This document shows positions 26,729-34,627 of a stretch of 37,741 bases of DNA, piece after piece. The notes below the pieces were generated by a model that saw only the letters and a program-made list of their open reading frames with translations, did no database searches and was not told the DNA's origin. The position numbers and the translations under genes are program-made. Within the stretch, counting starts at the first letter, position 1; each line of letters begins with the position of its first letter. The stretch is taken from NCBI GenBank assembly GCA_002413745.1, contig DHXP01000003.1, positions 1 to 37,741 of the forward strand. Direction: 5' to 3'. This DNA comes from Flavobacterium sp. UBA5153 (GTDB taxonomy: Bacteria > Bacteroidota > Bacteroidia > Flavobacteriales > Flavobacteriaceae).

Positions 26729-27394
26729 ATGAGCTTTTACTGGATAAAAACAAATACTCTAATTAAAAAAATATTCTCAAATTACGTTTGGGACATCCCC
26801 AATATTGAAAACAAAATCTACCTCACTTTTGATGACGGTCCAACGCCGGAAATCACCGAATGGGTTCTTGAAGAATTAAAAAAATACAATGCAAAAGCCA
26901 CTTTTTTTTGCATTGGAAGTAACATAGAAAAATATCCGGAGATTTTCACCAAAGTAATCGATGAAGGTCATTCTGTCGGAAACCATACTTTCAACCATTT
27001 GAAAGGATGGCAAACTTCGACCGAAGAATATTTACAGAATGTAAAATTGTGTGAAGCCGCAATATCAAATCCTAAATCTAAAATCCCAAATCTAATTCCG
27101 ATAGCTATCGGAACTAAAATCTTCCGTCCACCTTACGGAAAAATAAAATTATCACAATCAAAAAAACTGAGACAACTGGGATACAAAATAATCATGTGGG
27201 ATGTATTGAGTGCAGACTATGACGCTAGCATCTCGCCAAAAAAATGTTTGGAAAATGTGTTACAAAATGTAACAACCGGAAGCATAATCGTTTTTCACGA
27301 CAGCGTAAAGGCATTCCCTAATTTAGAATATACTCTGCCTAAAACGCTGGAATATTTGAAAGAAAAAGGGTTTGTTTTTGATGTTATAAGATAA
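26729..27394 (+). CDS. Polysaccharide deacetylase family protein (NodB homology, CE4)
   Basis: The 221-residue protein has all CE4 motifs in order: TFDDGPTPEIT (metal-binding first Asp pair), HSVGNHTFNH (metal-binding histidines), FRPPYGK, WDVLSADYD and IVFHD. These are metal-dependent enzymes that deacetylate N-acetylated sugars such as peptidoglycan or chitin-like polymers. No signal peptide is obvious; the N-terminus is moderately basic (MSFYWIKTNTLIKKIF). Just before the RPPYG motif is an unusual run, NPKSKIPNLIPIAIGTK, encoded by a short direct-repeat stretch and one of the in-frame palindromes (27096-27113). It looks like an insertion one residue from the active-site motif. Transcription is convergent with the thioredoxin-like gene, 31 bases away, with no terminator between them. 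Confidence 0.93.
   Translation: MSFYWIKTNTLIKKIFSNYVWDIPNIENKIYLTFDDGPTPEITEWVLEELKKYNAKATFFCIGSNIEKYPEIFTKVIDEGHSVGNHTFNHLKGWQTSTEEYLQNVKLCEAAISNPKSKIPNLIPIAIGTKIFRPPYGKIKLSQSKKLRQLGYKIIMWDVLSADYDASISPKKCLENVLQNVTTGSIIVFHDSVKAFPNLEYTLPKTLEYLKEKGFVFDVIR
27096..27113 (+). repeat. In-frame palindromic element inside the deacetylase gene
   Basis: TTCCGATAGCTATCGGAA is a perfect 18-base palindrome, followed by ACTAAA. It starts at the second base of a codon and is read I-P-I-A-I-G-T-K, the same phase as the copies in queG and polA. Confidence 0.82.
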
Positions 27395-27425
27395 AATAAG
27401 ATTGTGTCTCGTGCAATGACATTTC

Positions 27426-27722
27426 TTAAAGATGCTCTTGAACCAAGCCAATTATAGTATTGGCATCCAATTCCCCGGATTGTCTCCAAATCATTTGACC
27501 TTCTTTATAAATCATCAAAGTGGGAAGCCCTTTGATGCGCAATGCATCGGCTAATTCTTGATTTTTATCGATATCAATTTTTATCACTTTTGCCTTATCG
27601 CCAAGAGCCGCGGCAACATCCCTTATTACGGGATGCATCGAAACGGATGATTCATTCCAATCTGTGTAAAAATCAATCAACACAGGGACTTGTGTGCTTA
27701 TAAGTTCTCCAAATTTTGACAT
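27426..27722 (-). CDS. Thioredoxin-fold protein lacking the CxxC active site
   Basis: The 98-residue single thioredoxin domain has the usual length and secondary-structure pattern (VPVLIDFYTDW, KVIKIDIDKNQELADALRIKGLPTLMIYKEGQ). The cis-proline is P67. The active-site position normally WCGPC reads W22-N-E-S-S26, so both catalytic cysteines are absent (N23 and S26), and there is no cysteine anywhere in the protein. It therefore cannot do dithiol exchange; a binding or chaperone role is possible. It lies 74 bases after the metallophosphoesterase on the same strand. TATTTG-like TACATTTG (complement of 27775-27782) is a matching -7 element upstream. Confidence 0.9.
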   Translation of the reverse strand: MSKFGELISTQVPVLIDFYTDWNESSVSMHPVIRDVAAALGDKAKVIKIDIDKNQELADALRIKGLPTLMIYKEGQMIWRQSGELDANTIIGLVQEHL

Positions 27723-27774
27723 AAAACCAACGAATTTAATTTTCTAAATCTACTGAAAAGAGATATTTATTTTA

Positions 27775-27782
27775 CAAATGTA
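27775..27782 (-). promoter_or_regulatory. Candidate -7 element upstream of the thioredoxin-like gene
   Basis: The minus strand reads TACATTTG, an exact TAnnTTTG match 53 bases before the ATG. The expected -33 box would fall in the end of the metallophosphoesterase gene and is not convincing. The gene may instead be read through from upstream. Confidence 0.35.
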
Positions 27783-27796
27783 GTATTTTAAACGAA

Positions 27797-29032
27797 TTAA
27801 GCCACACTCTTGCCTTTTTTTAGTTCAATGACTGTAATCTCAGGCATAATTCCCACTCTGCCTGAATAAGCGTGGAAACCAAACCCACGATTTACATATA
27901 CATATCTTCCCAGATTTTCATACAATCCAGCCCATTGTTTATAAACATATTGTATTGGACTCCATCGAATCACTCCCGGAATCTCTATGCCAAACTGGAA
28001 TCCATGAGTGTGTCCTGAGAGCGTCAAGTGAAAATGTTTTTCGTGATTTTTCACTTCATATTCCCAGTGACTAGGATCATGACTCATCAATATTTTAAAA
28101 TCTTCTTTAGTCAAATTGGCAGATGCCAAGTTAATATCTCCCACTTTTTTGAAATTATTCCCCCAATTCTCGACTCCAACCAGCGCGATTTTGTCAGCTC
28201 CTTTTTCAATGAAAGTATTTTCGTTTAATAATAATTTGAACCCTATTTGACCATACAAATCTTTTATGGCTTGAAAATTTTCTTCTTTGGCAGCCTCTGT
28301 TGGCCAAGTGATATATTCACCATAATCATGATTCCCAAGTACCGAATATTTACCAAACTCGTGTTTCTTGATTCTATTGAAAGTATCTATCCAAGGGTGC
28401 ATTTCTTTTGCGTCAGTGTTTACAATATCACCCGTAAACAAAATCATATCCGAATTTTGTTCGTTAACCAAATCAATTGCATAATTAATTTTCTCCGGAT
28501 TATCAAAACTGCCACTGTGAACATCCGATATTTGGGTAATTGTAAAACCGTCAAAAGCTTCTGGTAAATCAGGGAAAAATATACTTTGCTTGATTACTTT
28601 GTAGTTGTATTTACCTTTCGTCACTCCATATAATAAGGACAAAAACGGAACTGCCGCTAAACCCAATCCTATTTGACTAACAAACTTTCGTCTTGAAGCA
28701 AGAAAACCGACACTGTCATTATACTTCGCAAAATGATTTATGGAACCAGCGCCTATTCTGAAAATATCTTCCCCAAAAAGCACTAAAGTCAGAACCACTT
28801 TAGGTATATATATCAATAGAACCAATCCCATTGTAAGCATAGACTGCTTAGTTTGCCCTACAGAACGGTCAAATTGCATAAAAGAATAAATAATAAAAAC
28901 CAGAAGCAGCACACTTATTATTTGATAAGAAACCAAAATCCATTTTGCCGTTATTAAAGTTCTTAATGCCTGAAATGCATAAAGTTCAACAAGAAAAAGG
29001 ACTAAACATAGCATTAATATGCGTATAATCAT
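27797..29032 (-). CDS. Membrane-anchored calcineurin-like metallophosphoesterase
   Basis: I start at the ATG at 29032 (411 residues, MIIRILMLCLVLFLVEL). The open frame continues to a TTG at 29053, but that codon lies in a promoter-like sequence. Three hydrophobic helices (about 3-22, 32-54, 66-90) are followed by an SRRKFVSQIGLGLAAVPFL segment that resembles a Tat-type signal in mid-protein. The phosphoesterase domain (about 155-400) has the metal ligands in ISDVHSGSF, GDIVN, GNHDYGEY, LMSHDPSHW and SGHTHGFQFG. Relatives (YkuE-like) act on membrane-linked phosphoesters such as lipid A precursors or UDP-sugars. The substrate here is not known. Divergent from polA, with 302 bases between the two starts; that gap holds no identified element. 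Confidence 0.92.
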   Translation of the reverse strand: MIIRILMLCLVLFLVELYAFQALRTLITAKWILVSYQIISVLLLVFIIYSFMQFDRSVGQTKQSMLTMGLVLLIYIPKVVLTLVLFGEDIFRIGAGSINHFAKYNDSVGFLASRRKFVSQIGLGLAAVPFLSLLYGVTKGKYNYKVIKQSIFFPDLPEAFDGFTITQISDVHSGSFDNPEKINYAIDLVNEQNSDMILFTGDIVNTDAKEMHPWIDTFNRIKKHEFGKYSVLGNHDYGEYITWPTEAAKEENFQAIKDLYGQIGFKLLLNENTFIEKGADKIALVGVENWGNNFKKVGDINLASANLTKEDFKILMSHDPSHWEYEVKNHEKHFHLTLSGHTHGFQFGIEIPGVIRWSPIQYVYKQWAGLYENLGRYVYVNRGFGFHAYSGRVGIMPEITVIELKKGKSVA

Positions 29033-29334
29033 TGTAATAGAATTTTTGTGCAAAATAACAAATTATTTAAGTGAAACGAATTTATGTTAATTGAACTTTA
29101 ACTAAAACCATACCAAAACTGTTTCAGCCGGCACCTTTCTACCTATAAAAATGACACATTGTCTTGAATTTCATTAATTTATAAAAATAAAGAATGCATT
29201 ATAAACCTCAAATATCAATGCAGTCAGAAAGATTCCTTTTTTCGTTTTTTAATAATTTCAATCGAGAGCGAAACAAAACATCGTGAAAAGTTTTAAACTT
29301 TCGTTACTTTTACGCTTTCATAATTTATTCAATC

Positions 29335-32187
29335 ATGTCGCAAAAACGCCTTTTCCTTCTCGATGCTTACGCTTTAATCTTCCGCGGTTATTATGCTTTT
29401 ATAAAAAACCCTCGGATCAATTCCAAAGGAATGGACACTTCGGCAATAATGGGATTTATGAATTCCTTGATGGATGTCATCAAACGCGAAAAACCGGATC
29501 ATTTGGCAGTGGCGTTTGACAATGGCGGAAGCCAATTGAGAAACGAAATATTCCCGGAATACAAAGCCCATCGCGATGCCACGCCCGAAGCCATAAAAAT
29601 TGCCATTCCTTATATCCAGCAATTATTGAAGGCGATGCATATTCCAATTATCGAAGTCAAAGGTTATGAAGCCGATGATTTAATAGGAACCATTGCCAAA
29701 CAAGCCGAAAAACAAAATTACAAAGTCTTTATGGTAACGCCCGACAAAGATTTTGCACAATTGGTTTCCGAAAATATTTTTATGTACAAACCCGCCCGAA
29801 TGGGCAACGGAATAGAAATTTGGGGGATTCCCGAAGTTTTGAAAAAATTCGAAATCGAACGTCCAGATCAAATCATCGATTTTCTTGGAATGATGGGTGA
29901 TACCGCCGATAATATTCCCGGTTTTCCTGGCGTGGGTGAAGTTACCGCCAAGAAATTACTGAAGGAATTTGGCACAATGGAAAACCTTTTGGCCAATACT
30001 GACAAACTGAAAGGCAAGATGAAGGAAAACATCGAAGCCAACAAGGAAAAAGGTTTGTTGTCCAAGACTTTGGCGACCATTCTATTGGATTGTCCCGTAG
30101 TTTTCGATGAAACCGATTATGAATTATCGACTCCTGATGTTGATAAAACCGATGCTCTTTTCAACGAACTCGAATTTCGAAGAATGGCGGAACAATTTGA
30201 TGCCATATTCAAAAAAGGCGGAACGGTTACGGCAAATGCTCTTATAGATGAGGCCAAACTTTATAAAAAGCCACTCCCGAAAGCTTTCGGGACCAAAAAC
30301 GAAGAACAGTTCGATCTGTTTGGAAGTGCAATTCCCGAGGAAACTTCGGAAGAAACACGCCATCAATATTATAATTCGTTAGAAAACACCGAACATTCCT
30401 ATCAAATTATCCAAGGAGATTTAGGCGTGAAATTGCTCTTGCAAAATCTTCAAAATCAATCTTCGGTTTGTTTTGATACCGAAACAACTGGCTTGGATGC
30501 TTTGCACGCCGAATTAGTCGGAATTTCATTTTCTTATGAAAAAGGAAAAGGATTCTATGTTCCTTTTCCGGAAAATCAGGAGGATGCCCAAGTTTTAATA
30601 GACAAATTCATTCCGTTTTTCGAAAACGAAAAAATCGAGAAAATAGGACAAAATTTAAAATACGACTTGAAAATTTTGTCCAATTATAATATTAAGGTAG
30701 AAGGAAAATTATTCGATACGATGATTGCGCATTACCTCATCAACCCGGATATGCGCCACGGAATGGATATTTTATCGGAAACCTACCTACGATATTCCCC
30801 GAAATCCATTGAAGAATTGATTGGGAAAAAAGGCAAAAATCAAAAATCGATGCGAGACATTGCATTGGAAGAAATCAAGGAATATGCTGTTGAAGATGCC
30901 GATGTAACCTTGCAATTGAAGGAGATTTTCACATTGGAACTGGACAAAACGGGAACCAAAAAACTTTTTGAGGACATTGAAATCCCATTGGTAAAAGTAC
31001 TTGCCGATATGGAAAAAGAAGGCATTCGAGTGGATGTCGATTTTCTGAAATCATTATCGGAAGATTTGGGAAATGACATCAAAGCATTGGAAAAAACCAT
31101 ATACGAAACTGCGGGTCATTCCTTCAATTTAGCTTCTCCCAAACAATTAGGCGAAGTTTTATTCGACAAACTCAAAATTGGCGGAGCCAAACAAAAGAAA
31201 ACCAAAACAGGCCAATATGCCACAGGCGAAGAAGTCTTGAGTTATTTAGCCAACGAACACCAAATCGTTAAGGATATTCTCGATTGGCGTCAACTGATAA
31301 AATTGCAAAACACTTATGTGGATGCTCTACCGAATCAAGTAGACAAAATCACGAATCGTATTCATACCGATTATATGCAAACCGTTGCAGCAACTGGCCG
31401 TTTGAGTTCCAATAATCCGAATTTGCAGAATATCCCGATTCGTACCGAACGCGGTCGCCAAATCAGGAAAGCATTTGTGGCAAGAGATGAAAATTACACC
31501 TTGGTTTCTGCGGATTATTCCCAAATAGAATTGCGGATTATTGCCGCTTTGAGTGGCGAAGAAAATATGATTGCCGCCTTTAAAAACCACGAAGATATTC
31601 ACAAATCGACTGCTTCAAAAGTATTCAATGTTCCACTTGAAGAAGTCACTCGCGAACAACGAAGCCACGCCAAAACGGTGAATTTCGGGATTATTTATGG
31701 CGTTTCGGCTTTCGGGTTGAGCAACCAAACTTCACTTTCTCGTTCAGAAAGTGCCGCTTTGATCGAAGCCTATTATAAAACATATCCGAGACTGAAGACC
31801 TATATTCAGGAACAAATAGAATTTGCCCGAGAAAATGGTTATGTGCAAACGATTTTAGGCCGTCGCCGTTATTTGAAAGACATCAATTCGGCAAATGCCG
31901 TAGTTCGTGGTGGTGCCGAGCGCAATGCCGTGAACGCGCCAATTCAGGGAAGTGCCGCAGATATTATCAAAATTGCAATGATTAATATTCACGAAAAATT
32001 AGTTTCCGGAAACTGGAAATCGAAGATGTTATTGCAAGTACACGATGAGCTTGTTTTTGACGTTCATAACTCGGAACTCGAAAAAATTCAACCGATGATT
32101 AAACACGAAATGGAGAATGCTTTCAAACTCGATGTTCCTTTGGATGTTGATTTAGGAGCGGGAAAAGATTGGCTGGAAGCGCATTAG
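29335..32187 (+). CDS. polA: DNA polymerase I
   Basis: The 950-residue protein has three complete domains. The 5'-nuclease domain (about 1-290) has LFLLDAYALIFRGYYAF, VTPDKDFAQLV and GDTADNIPGFPGVGEVTAKKLL. The 3'-5' exonuclease (about 370-560) keeps its acidic residues (FDTETTGLD, NLKYDLKIL, YAVEDADVTLQL), so proofreading should be active. The polymerase domain has SADYSQIELRIIAALSGE, QRSHAKTVNFGIIYG and LLQVHDELVFDV. It fills gaps and removes RNA primers. Residues about 312-322 (KPLPKAFGTKNE) in the linker between the first two domains are encoded by one of the in-frame palindromes. Convergent with the lacI-family gene, with no clear terminator in the 57-base gap. Confidence 0.97.
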   Translation: MSQKRLFLLDAYALIFRGYYAFIKNPRINSKGMDTSAIMGFMNSLMDVIKREKPDHLAVAFDNGGSQLRNEIFPEYKAHRDATPEAIKIAIPYIQQLLKAMHIPIIEVKGYEADDLIGTIAKQAEKQNYKVFMVTPDKDFAQLVSENIFMYKPARMGNGIEIWGIPEVLKKFEIERPDQIIDFLGMMGDTADNIPGFPGVGEVTAKKLLKEFGTMENLLANTDKLKGKMKENIEANKEKGLLSKTLATILLDCPVVFDETDYELSTPDVDKTDALFNELEFRRMAEQFDAIFKKGGTVTANALIDEAKLYKKPLPKAFGTKNEEQFDLFGSAIPEETSEETRHQYYNSLENTEHSYQIIQGDLGVKLLLQNLQNQSSVCFDTETTGLDALHAELVGISFSYEKGKGFYVPFPENQEDAQVLIDKFIPFFENEKIEKIGQNLKYDLKILSNYNIKVEGKLFDTMIAHYLINPDMRHGMDILSETYLRYSPKSIEELIGKKGKNQKSMRDIALEEIKEYAVEDADVTLQLKEIFTLELDKTGTKKLFEDIEIPLVKVLADMEKEGIRVDVDFLKSLSEDLGNDIKALEKTIYETAGHSFNLASPKQLGEVLFDKLKIGGAKQKKTKTGQYATGEEVLSYLANEHQIVKDILDWRQLIKLQNTYVDALPNQVDKITNRIHTDYMQTVAATGRLSSNNPNLQNIPIRTERGRQIRKAFVARDENYTLVSADYSQIELRIIAALSGEENMIAAFKNHEDIHKSTASKVFNVPLEEVTREQRSHAKTVNFGIIYGVSAFGLSNQTSLSRSESAALIEAYYKTYPRLKTYIQEQIEFARENGYVQTILGRRRYLKDINSANAVVRGGAERNAVNAPIQGSAADIIKIAMINIHEKLVSGNWKSKMLLQVHDELVFDVHNSELEKIQPMIKHEMENAFKLDVPLDVDLGAGKDWLEAH
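30275..30292 (+). repeat. In-frame palindromic element inside polA
   Basis: TCCCGAAAGCTTTCGGGA is a perfect 18-base palindrome, followed by ACCAAA. It starts at the second base of a codon and is read L-P-K-A-F-G-T-K. It sits in the flexible linker between the nuclease and proofreading domains. Confidence 0.82.
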
Positions 32188-32244
32188 GATTGATGATTCC
32201 AGATTAATGATTTAGGGTGTAGTTCCTGAAATCTAAATACTGGT

Positions 32245-33270
32245 CTACAATTTTCTTGTCGTTTCTCTTTCTTTTAAATTAGTTTTGATAACTACCGTTT
32301 GGTAAGGTAAATTTTCTTCCTTTGATTCTAATCTATCGATAAGTAATTTGGCAGCCACTTCACCAATCTCTATTCCATGCTGACTCACTGTGGTTAAGCT
32401 TGGGGACAATCTTCTGGAAGCAAGAATTCCGTCGGCAAAGCCTATAATAGAAAGCTCTTCCGGGATTTTATACCCTTTTTTCAGGCCTATTTTCAAAGCA
32501 GCCACAGAATCGCTTTCTTCTAAAGCAAAAATTCCATCAATCGTATTGTTATCAAAAATTTTCTCGATTTTATCCTTTAAATCATCCTCGGAATCAGTTC
32601 GAAGAATTATATTTTGATTTATTTCAATATTATTGTCTTTTAATGCTTTGAGATAGCCTTCGGCTCTTAATTTTCCGACACTTAAATTATCCACAGAAGA
32701 AAATAAAGCGATATTCTTACATCCTAAATCTATTAAATGTTGCGTCGCATTTAACGCCGAATCGAAATCGTCCACGATGACCTTGTCACATTCTACATCA
32801 TCGGCTATTCTATCAAACATAACAATTGGAATTCCTTCATTTATAATGTCTTTAAAATGACTATACTCATGTAGTTTTTGTGCCTCTTCAGAAATAGATA
32901 CAATAAAGCCATCTATAGTTCCGTTGCTCAACATCTCTAAGGTATGACTTTCTTTTTCTAATGACTCATTGGAAATACACATAATCACATTATATCCTTT
33001 CTCATCAGCCCCTTTTTCTATACCGCTAAATACTTTTGCAAAAAAAGAATCCAGAATATTAGGAATAATAACCCCAATGGTTTTTGTTTTTCTGTTTTTG
33101 AGATTCAGACCAATAACATTTGGTTTATAGTTTTTGAGTTTTGCGTATTCCTTGATTCTTATTTTTGTTTGTTCACTAATTTCGGGACTGTCATTAAGTG
33201 CTTTTGAAACCGTAGAGACAGAAACATTAAGTTCTTTTGCAATTTGTTTTAGAGTTGCTTTAGTTTTCAT
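32245..33270 (-). CDS. LacI family transcriptional regulator
   Basis: The 341-residue repressor has the typical N-terminal helix-turn-helix (LKQIAKELNVSVSTVSKALNDSPEISEQT, residues 7-35) with hinge helix (NVIGLNLKNRKTKTIGVIIPN), and a periplasmic-binding-protein-like sugar domain (about 62-335). Regulators of this type usually control carbohydrate use genes in response to a sugar. No transporter or sugar enzyme lies nearby, so the target is probably elsewhere, or the gene may regulate itself. It is isolated between polA and the rplM operon. TATATTTG (complement of 33416-33423) is a matching -7 element about 145 bases upstream, with no good -33 box. Confidence 0.94.
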   Translation of the reverse strand: MKTKATLKQIAKELNVSVSTVSKALNDSPEISEQTKIRIKEYAKLKNYKPNVIGLNLKNRKTKTIGVIIPNILDSFFAKVFSGIEKGADEKGYNVIMCISNESLEKESHTLEMLSNGTIDGFIVSISEEAQKLHEYSHFKDIINEGIPIVMFDRIADDVECDKVIVDDFDSALNATQHLIDLGCKNIALFSSVDNLSVGKLRAEGYLKALKDNNIEINQNIILRTDSEDDLKDKIEKIFDNNTIDGIFALEESDSVAALKIGLKKGYKIPEELSIIGFADGILASRRLSPSLTTVSQHGIEIGEVAAKLLIDRLESKEENLPYQTVVIKTNLKERETTRKL

Positions 33271-33542
33271 AAATAGGTGTTAATTGAATTTAATAGAAAT
33301 AAGAGACACGAGAGTTTTAATCTATCTCTCAAAGTAGTATCTCCCATATCAAAATAGCTGTTTTATAATATAAAACTTGCGTTTGAAACATTCAACATAA
33401 AAATGTAATTTACAACAAATATAATACAAATTATAGAAAGACTCCATTTTAGTATAATTCCAAAAGAGATACAATGAATATTCATTCAAATATACATTTG
33501 ATAATCAGGACAAAAACAAGAATAAAATAATCTTTTAAGGTA
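33271..33542. other. Divergent intergenic region between lacI-family gene and rplM
   Basis: The 348-base gap between the two start codons holds the rplM promoter at its right end, a candidate -7 for the repressor at 33416-33423, and AT-rich sequence. I see no small gene and no convincing LacI-type operator palindrome. Confidence 0.6.
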
Positions 33543-33573
33543 TTTGTATTTAAAATAAATAATTGTACTTTTG
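33543..33573 (+). promoter_or_regulatory. Promoter of rplM-rpsI-rpsB-tsf
   Basis: TTTG (33543-33546), 19 bases, TACTTTTG (33566-33573): a textbook Bacteroidetes promoter. A short hairpin, CCCC-tttatt-GGGG (33577-33590), lies right at the predicted 5' end of the transcript. The start codon follows about 40 bases later. Confidence 0.85.
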
Positions 33574-33618
33574 CAACCCCTTTATTGGGGATGGAATGTT
33601 TAATTAAAATATATTATT

Positions 33619-34074
33619 GTGAACGCATTAAGCTACAAGACAATTTCAGCAACAAAAGCCAATTCTACAAAAGAATGGATTGTTGTAGATGCTGACGGTC
33701 ATAACTTAGGTCGTCTTGCTTCAAAAGTCGCTATGATTTTGAGAGGTAAGTACAAGCCAAGTTACACACCACACGTGGACTGTGGAGATAACGTAATCGT
33801 TATCAACTCAGAAAAAATCAACCTTACAGGTAACAAAATGGATGAAAAAACATACATCCGTCACACTGGTTATCCTGGAGGACAAAGAACTTTAACTGCC
33901 AAAGTATTGCAATCGAAAAATCCTGCATTACTAGTAGAAAAAGCCGTAAAAGGAATGTTGCCAAAAAATAAAATTGGCGCTGAACTTTTCAGAAATTTAA
34001 ATGTTGTTGTAGGACCAGAGCACAAACAAGGCGCTCAAAAACCTAGAACAGTTAACCTAAACGATCTTAAGTAA
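33619..34074 (+). CDS. rplM: 50S ribosomal protein L13
   Basis: The 151-residue L13 starts at a GTG codon. The family sequence is clear (KEWIVVDADGHNLGRLASKVAMILRGK, DCGDNVIVINSEKINLTGNK, HTGYPGG, AVKGMLPKNKIGAELFRNLNVVVGPEHKQGAQKP). The protein nucleates early 50S assembly. It is the first gene of a four-gene operon with a strong promoter. Its stop codon overlaps the rpsI start (TAATG), so the two are coupled. Confidence 0.98.
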   Translation: MNALSYKTISATKANSTKEWIVVDADGHNLGRLASKVAMILRGKYKPSYTPHVDCGDNVIVINSEKINLTGNKMDEKTYIRHTGYPGGQRTLTAKVLQSKNPALLVEKAVKGMLPKNKIGAELFRNLNVVVGPEHKQGAQKPRTVNLNDLK

Positions 34075-34460
34075 TGGGAGTAATTCACAAAATCGGTAGA
34101 AGAAAAACCGCTGTTGCACGTGTTTATGTTTCAGAAGGAACAGGAGTAATCACTGTAAACAAAAAAGAATTCGCAACTTACTTCCCAACAGCTACTTTAC
34201 AGTACAAAGTGATGCAACCAATGTCTATGACAGAAAATGCAACTAACTTTGACGTAAAAGTAAATGTTTACGGAGGTGGTTCAACTGGTCAAGCAGAAGC
34301 TGTAAGAATGGCATTGGCACGCGTAATGTGTGAAGTAAATGCTGAAAACAGAGCCATCTTGAAACCAGAAGGTTTATTAACAAGAGATCCAAGAATGGTT
34401 GAACGTAAGAAATTCGGTCAGAAGAAAGCTCGTAAGAAATTTCAATTCTCTAAACGTTAA
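34074..34460 (+). CDS. rpsI: 30S ribosomal protein S9
   Basis: The 128-residue S9 has the conserved HKIGRRKTAVARVYVSEGTG start and the C-terminal LLTRDPRMVERKKFGQKKARKKFQFSKR tail, whose basic end reaches the ribosomal P site. It overlaps rplM by one base. It is followed by a stable hairpin and a 167-base leader before rpsB. Confidence 0.98.
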   Translation: MGVIHKIGRRKTAVARVYVSEGTGVITVNKKEFATYFPTATLQYKVMQPMSMTENATNFDVKVNVYGGGSTGQAEAVRMALARVMCEVNAENRAILKPEGLLTRDPRMVERKKFGQKKARKKFQFSKR

Positions 34461-34468
34461 TATTGCCT

Positions 34469-34491
34469 GTCTTGTGCAATTCGCACAAGAC
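34469..34491 (+). promoter_or_regulatory. Hairpin directly after rpsI
   Basis: GTCTTGTGC (34469-34477) pairs perfectly with GCACAAGAC (34483-34491) around a 5-base loop. There is no T-run, so it is not a normal terminator. It may protect the rplM-rpsI mRNA 3' end or mark a processing point between the two gene pairs. Confidence 0.55.
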
Positions 34492-34546
34492 CTATTGATA
34501 ATTAAATTTAAAAACAATGTTGTTGTTGTCCCGTTGAGGCGGGAAA

Positions 34547-34620
34547 TTAGTTTAGCATCTAAATGTGTTCAGCCGAGCAATCGCCATCCATACATTGCTA
34601 ATCAACAGAACGTAAACTAA
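34547..34620 (+). promoter_or_regulatory. Structured rpsB leader (candidate S2 autoregulatory element)
   Basis: TTAGTTTA (34547-34554) pairs with TAAACTAA (34613-34620), which ends 7 bases before the rpsB ATG. Inside it AGCAAT (34576-34581) pairs with ATTGCT (34594-34599). A GC-rich minihairpin, CCCG-ttgagg-CGGG, lies at 34530-34543. The outer stem would occlude the ribosome-landing region. Its function as a ribosomal-protein leader is inferred. Confidence 0.45.
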
Positions 34621-34627
34621 ACAAAAA

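Noticed and set aside
27409-27425. Similarity of ctcgtgcaatgacattt to the right end of the intergenic palindromic repeat
   Set aside because: Too short and missing five bases; may be chance, so not listed as a third copy.
29033-29053. TTG start seven codons upstream of the metallophosphoesterase ATG
   Set aside because: The TTG lies in a TATTTTG promoter-like sequence; the ATG directly begins the hydrophobic N-terminus.
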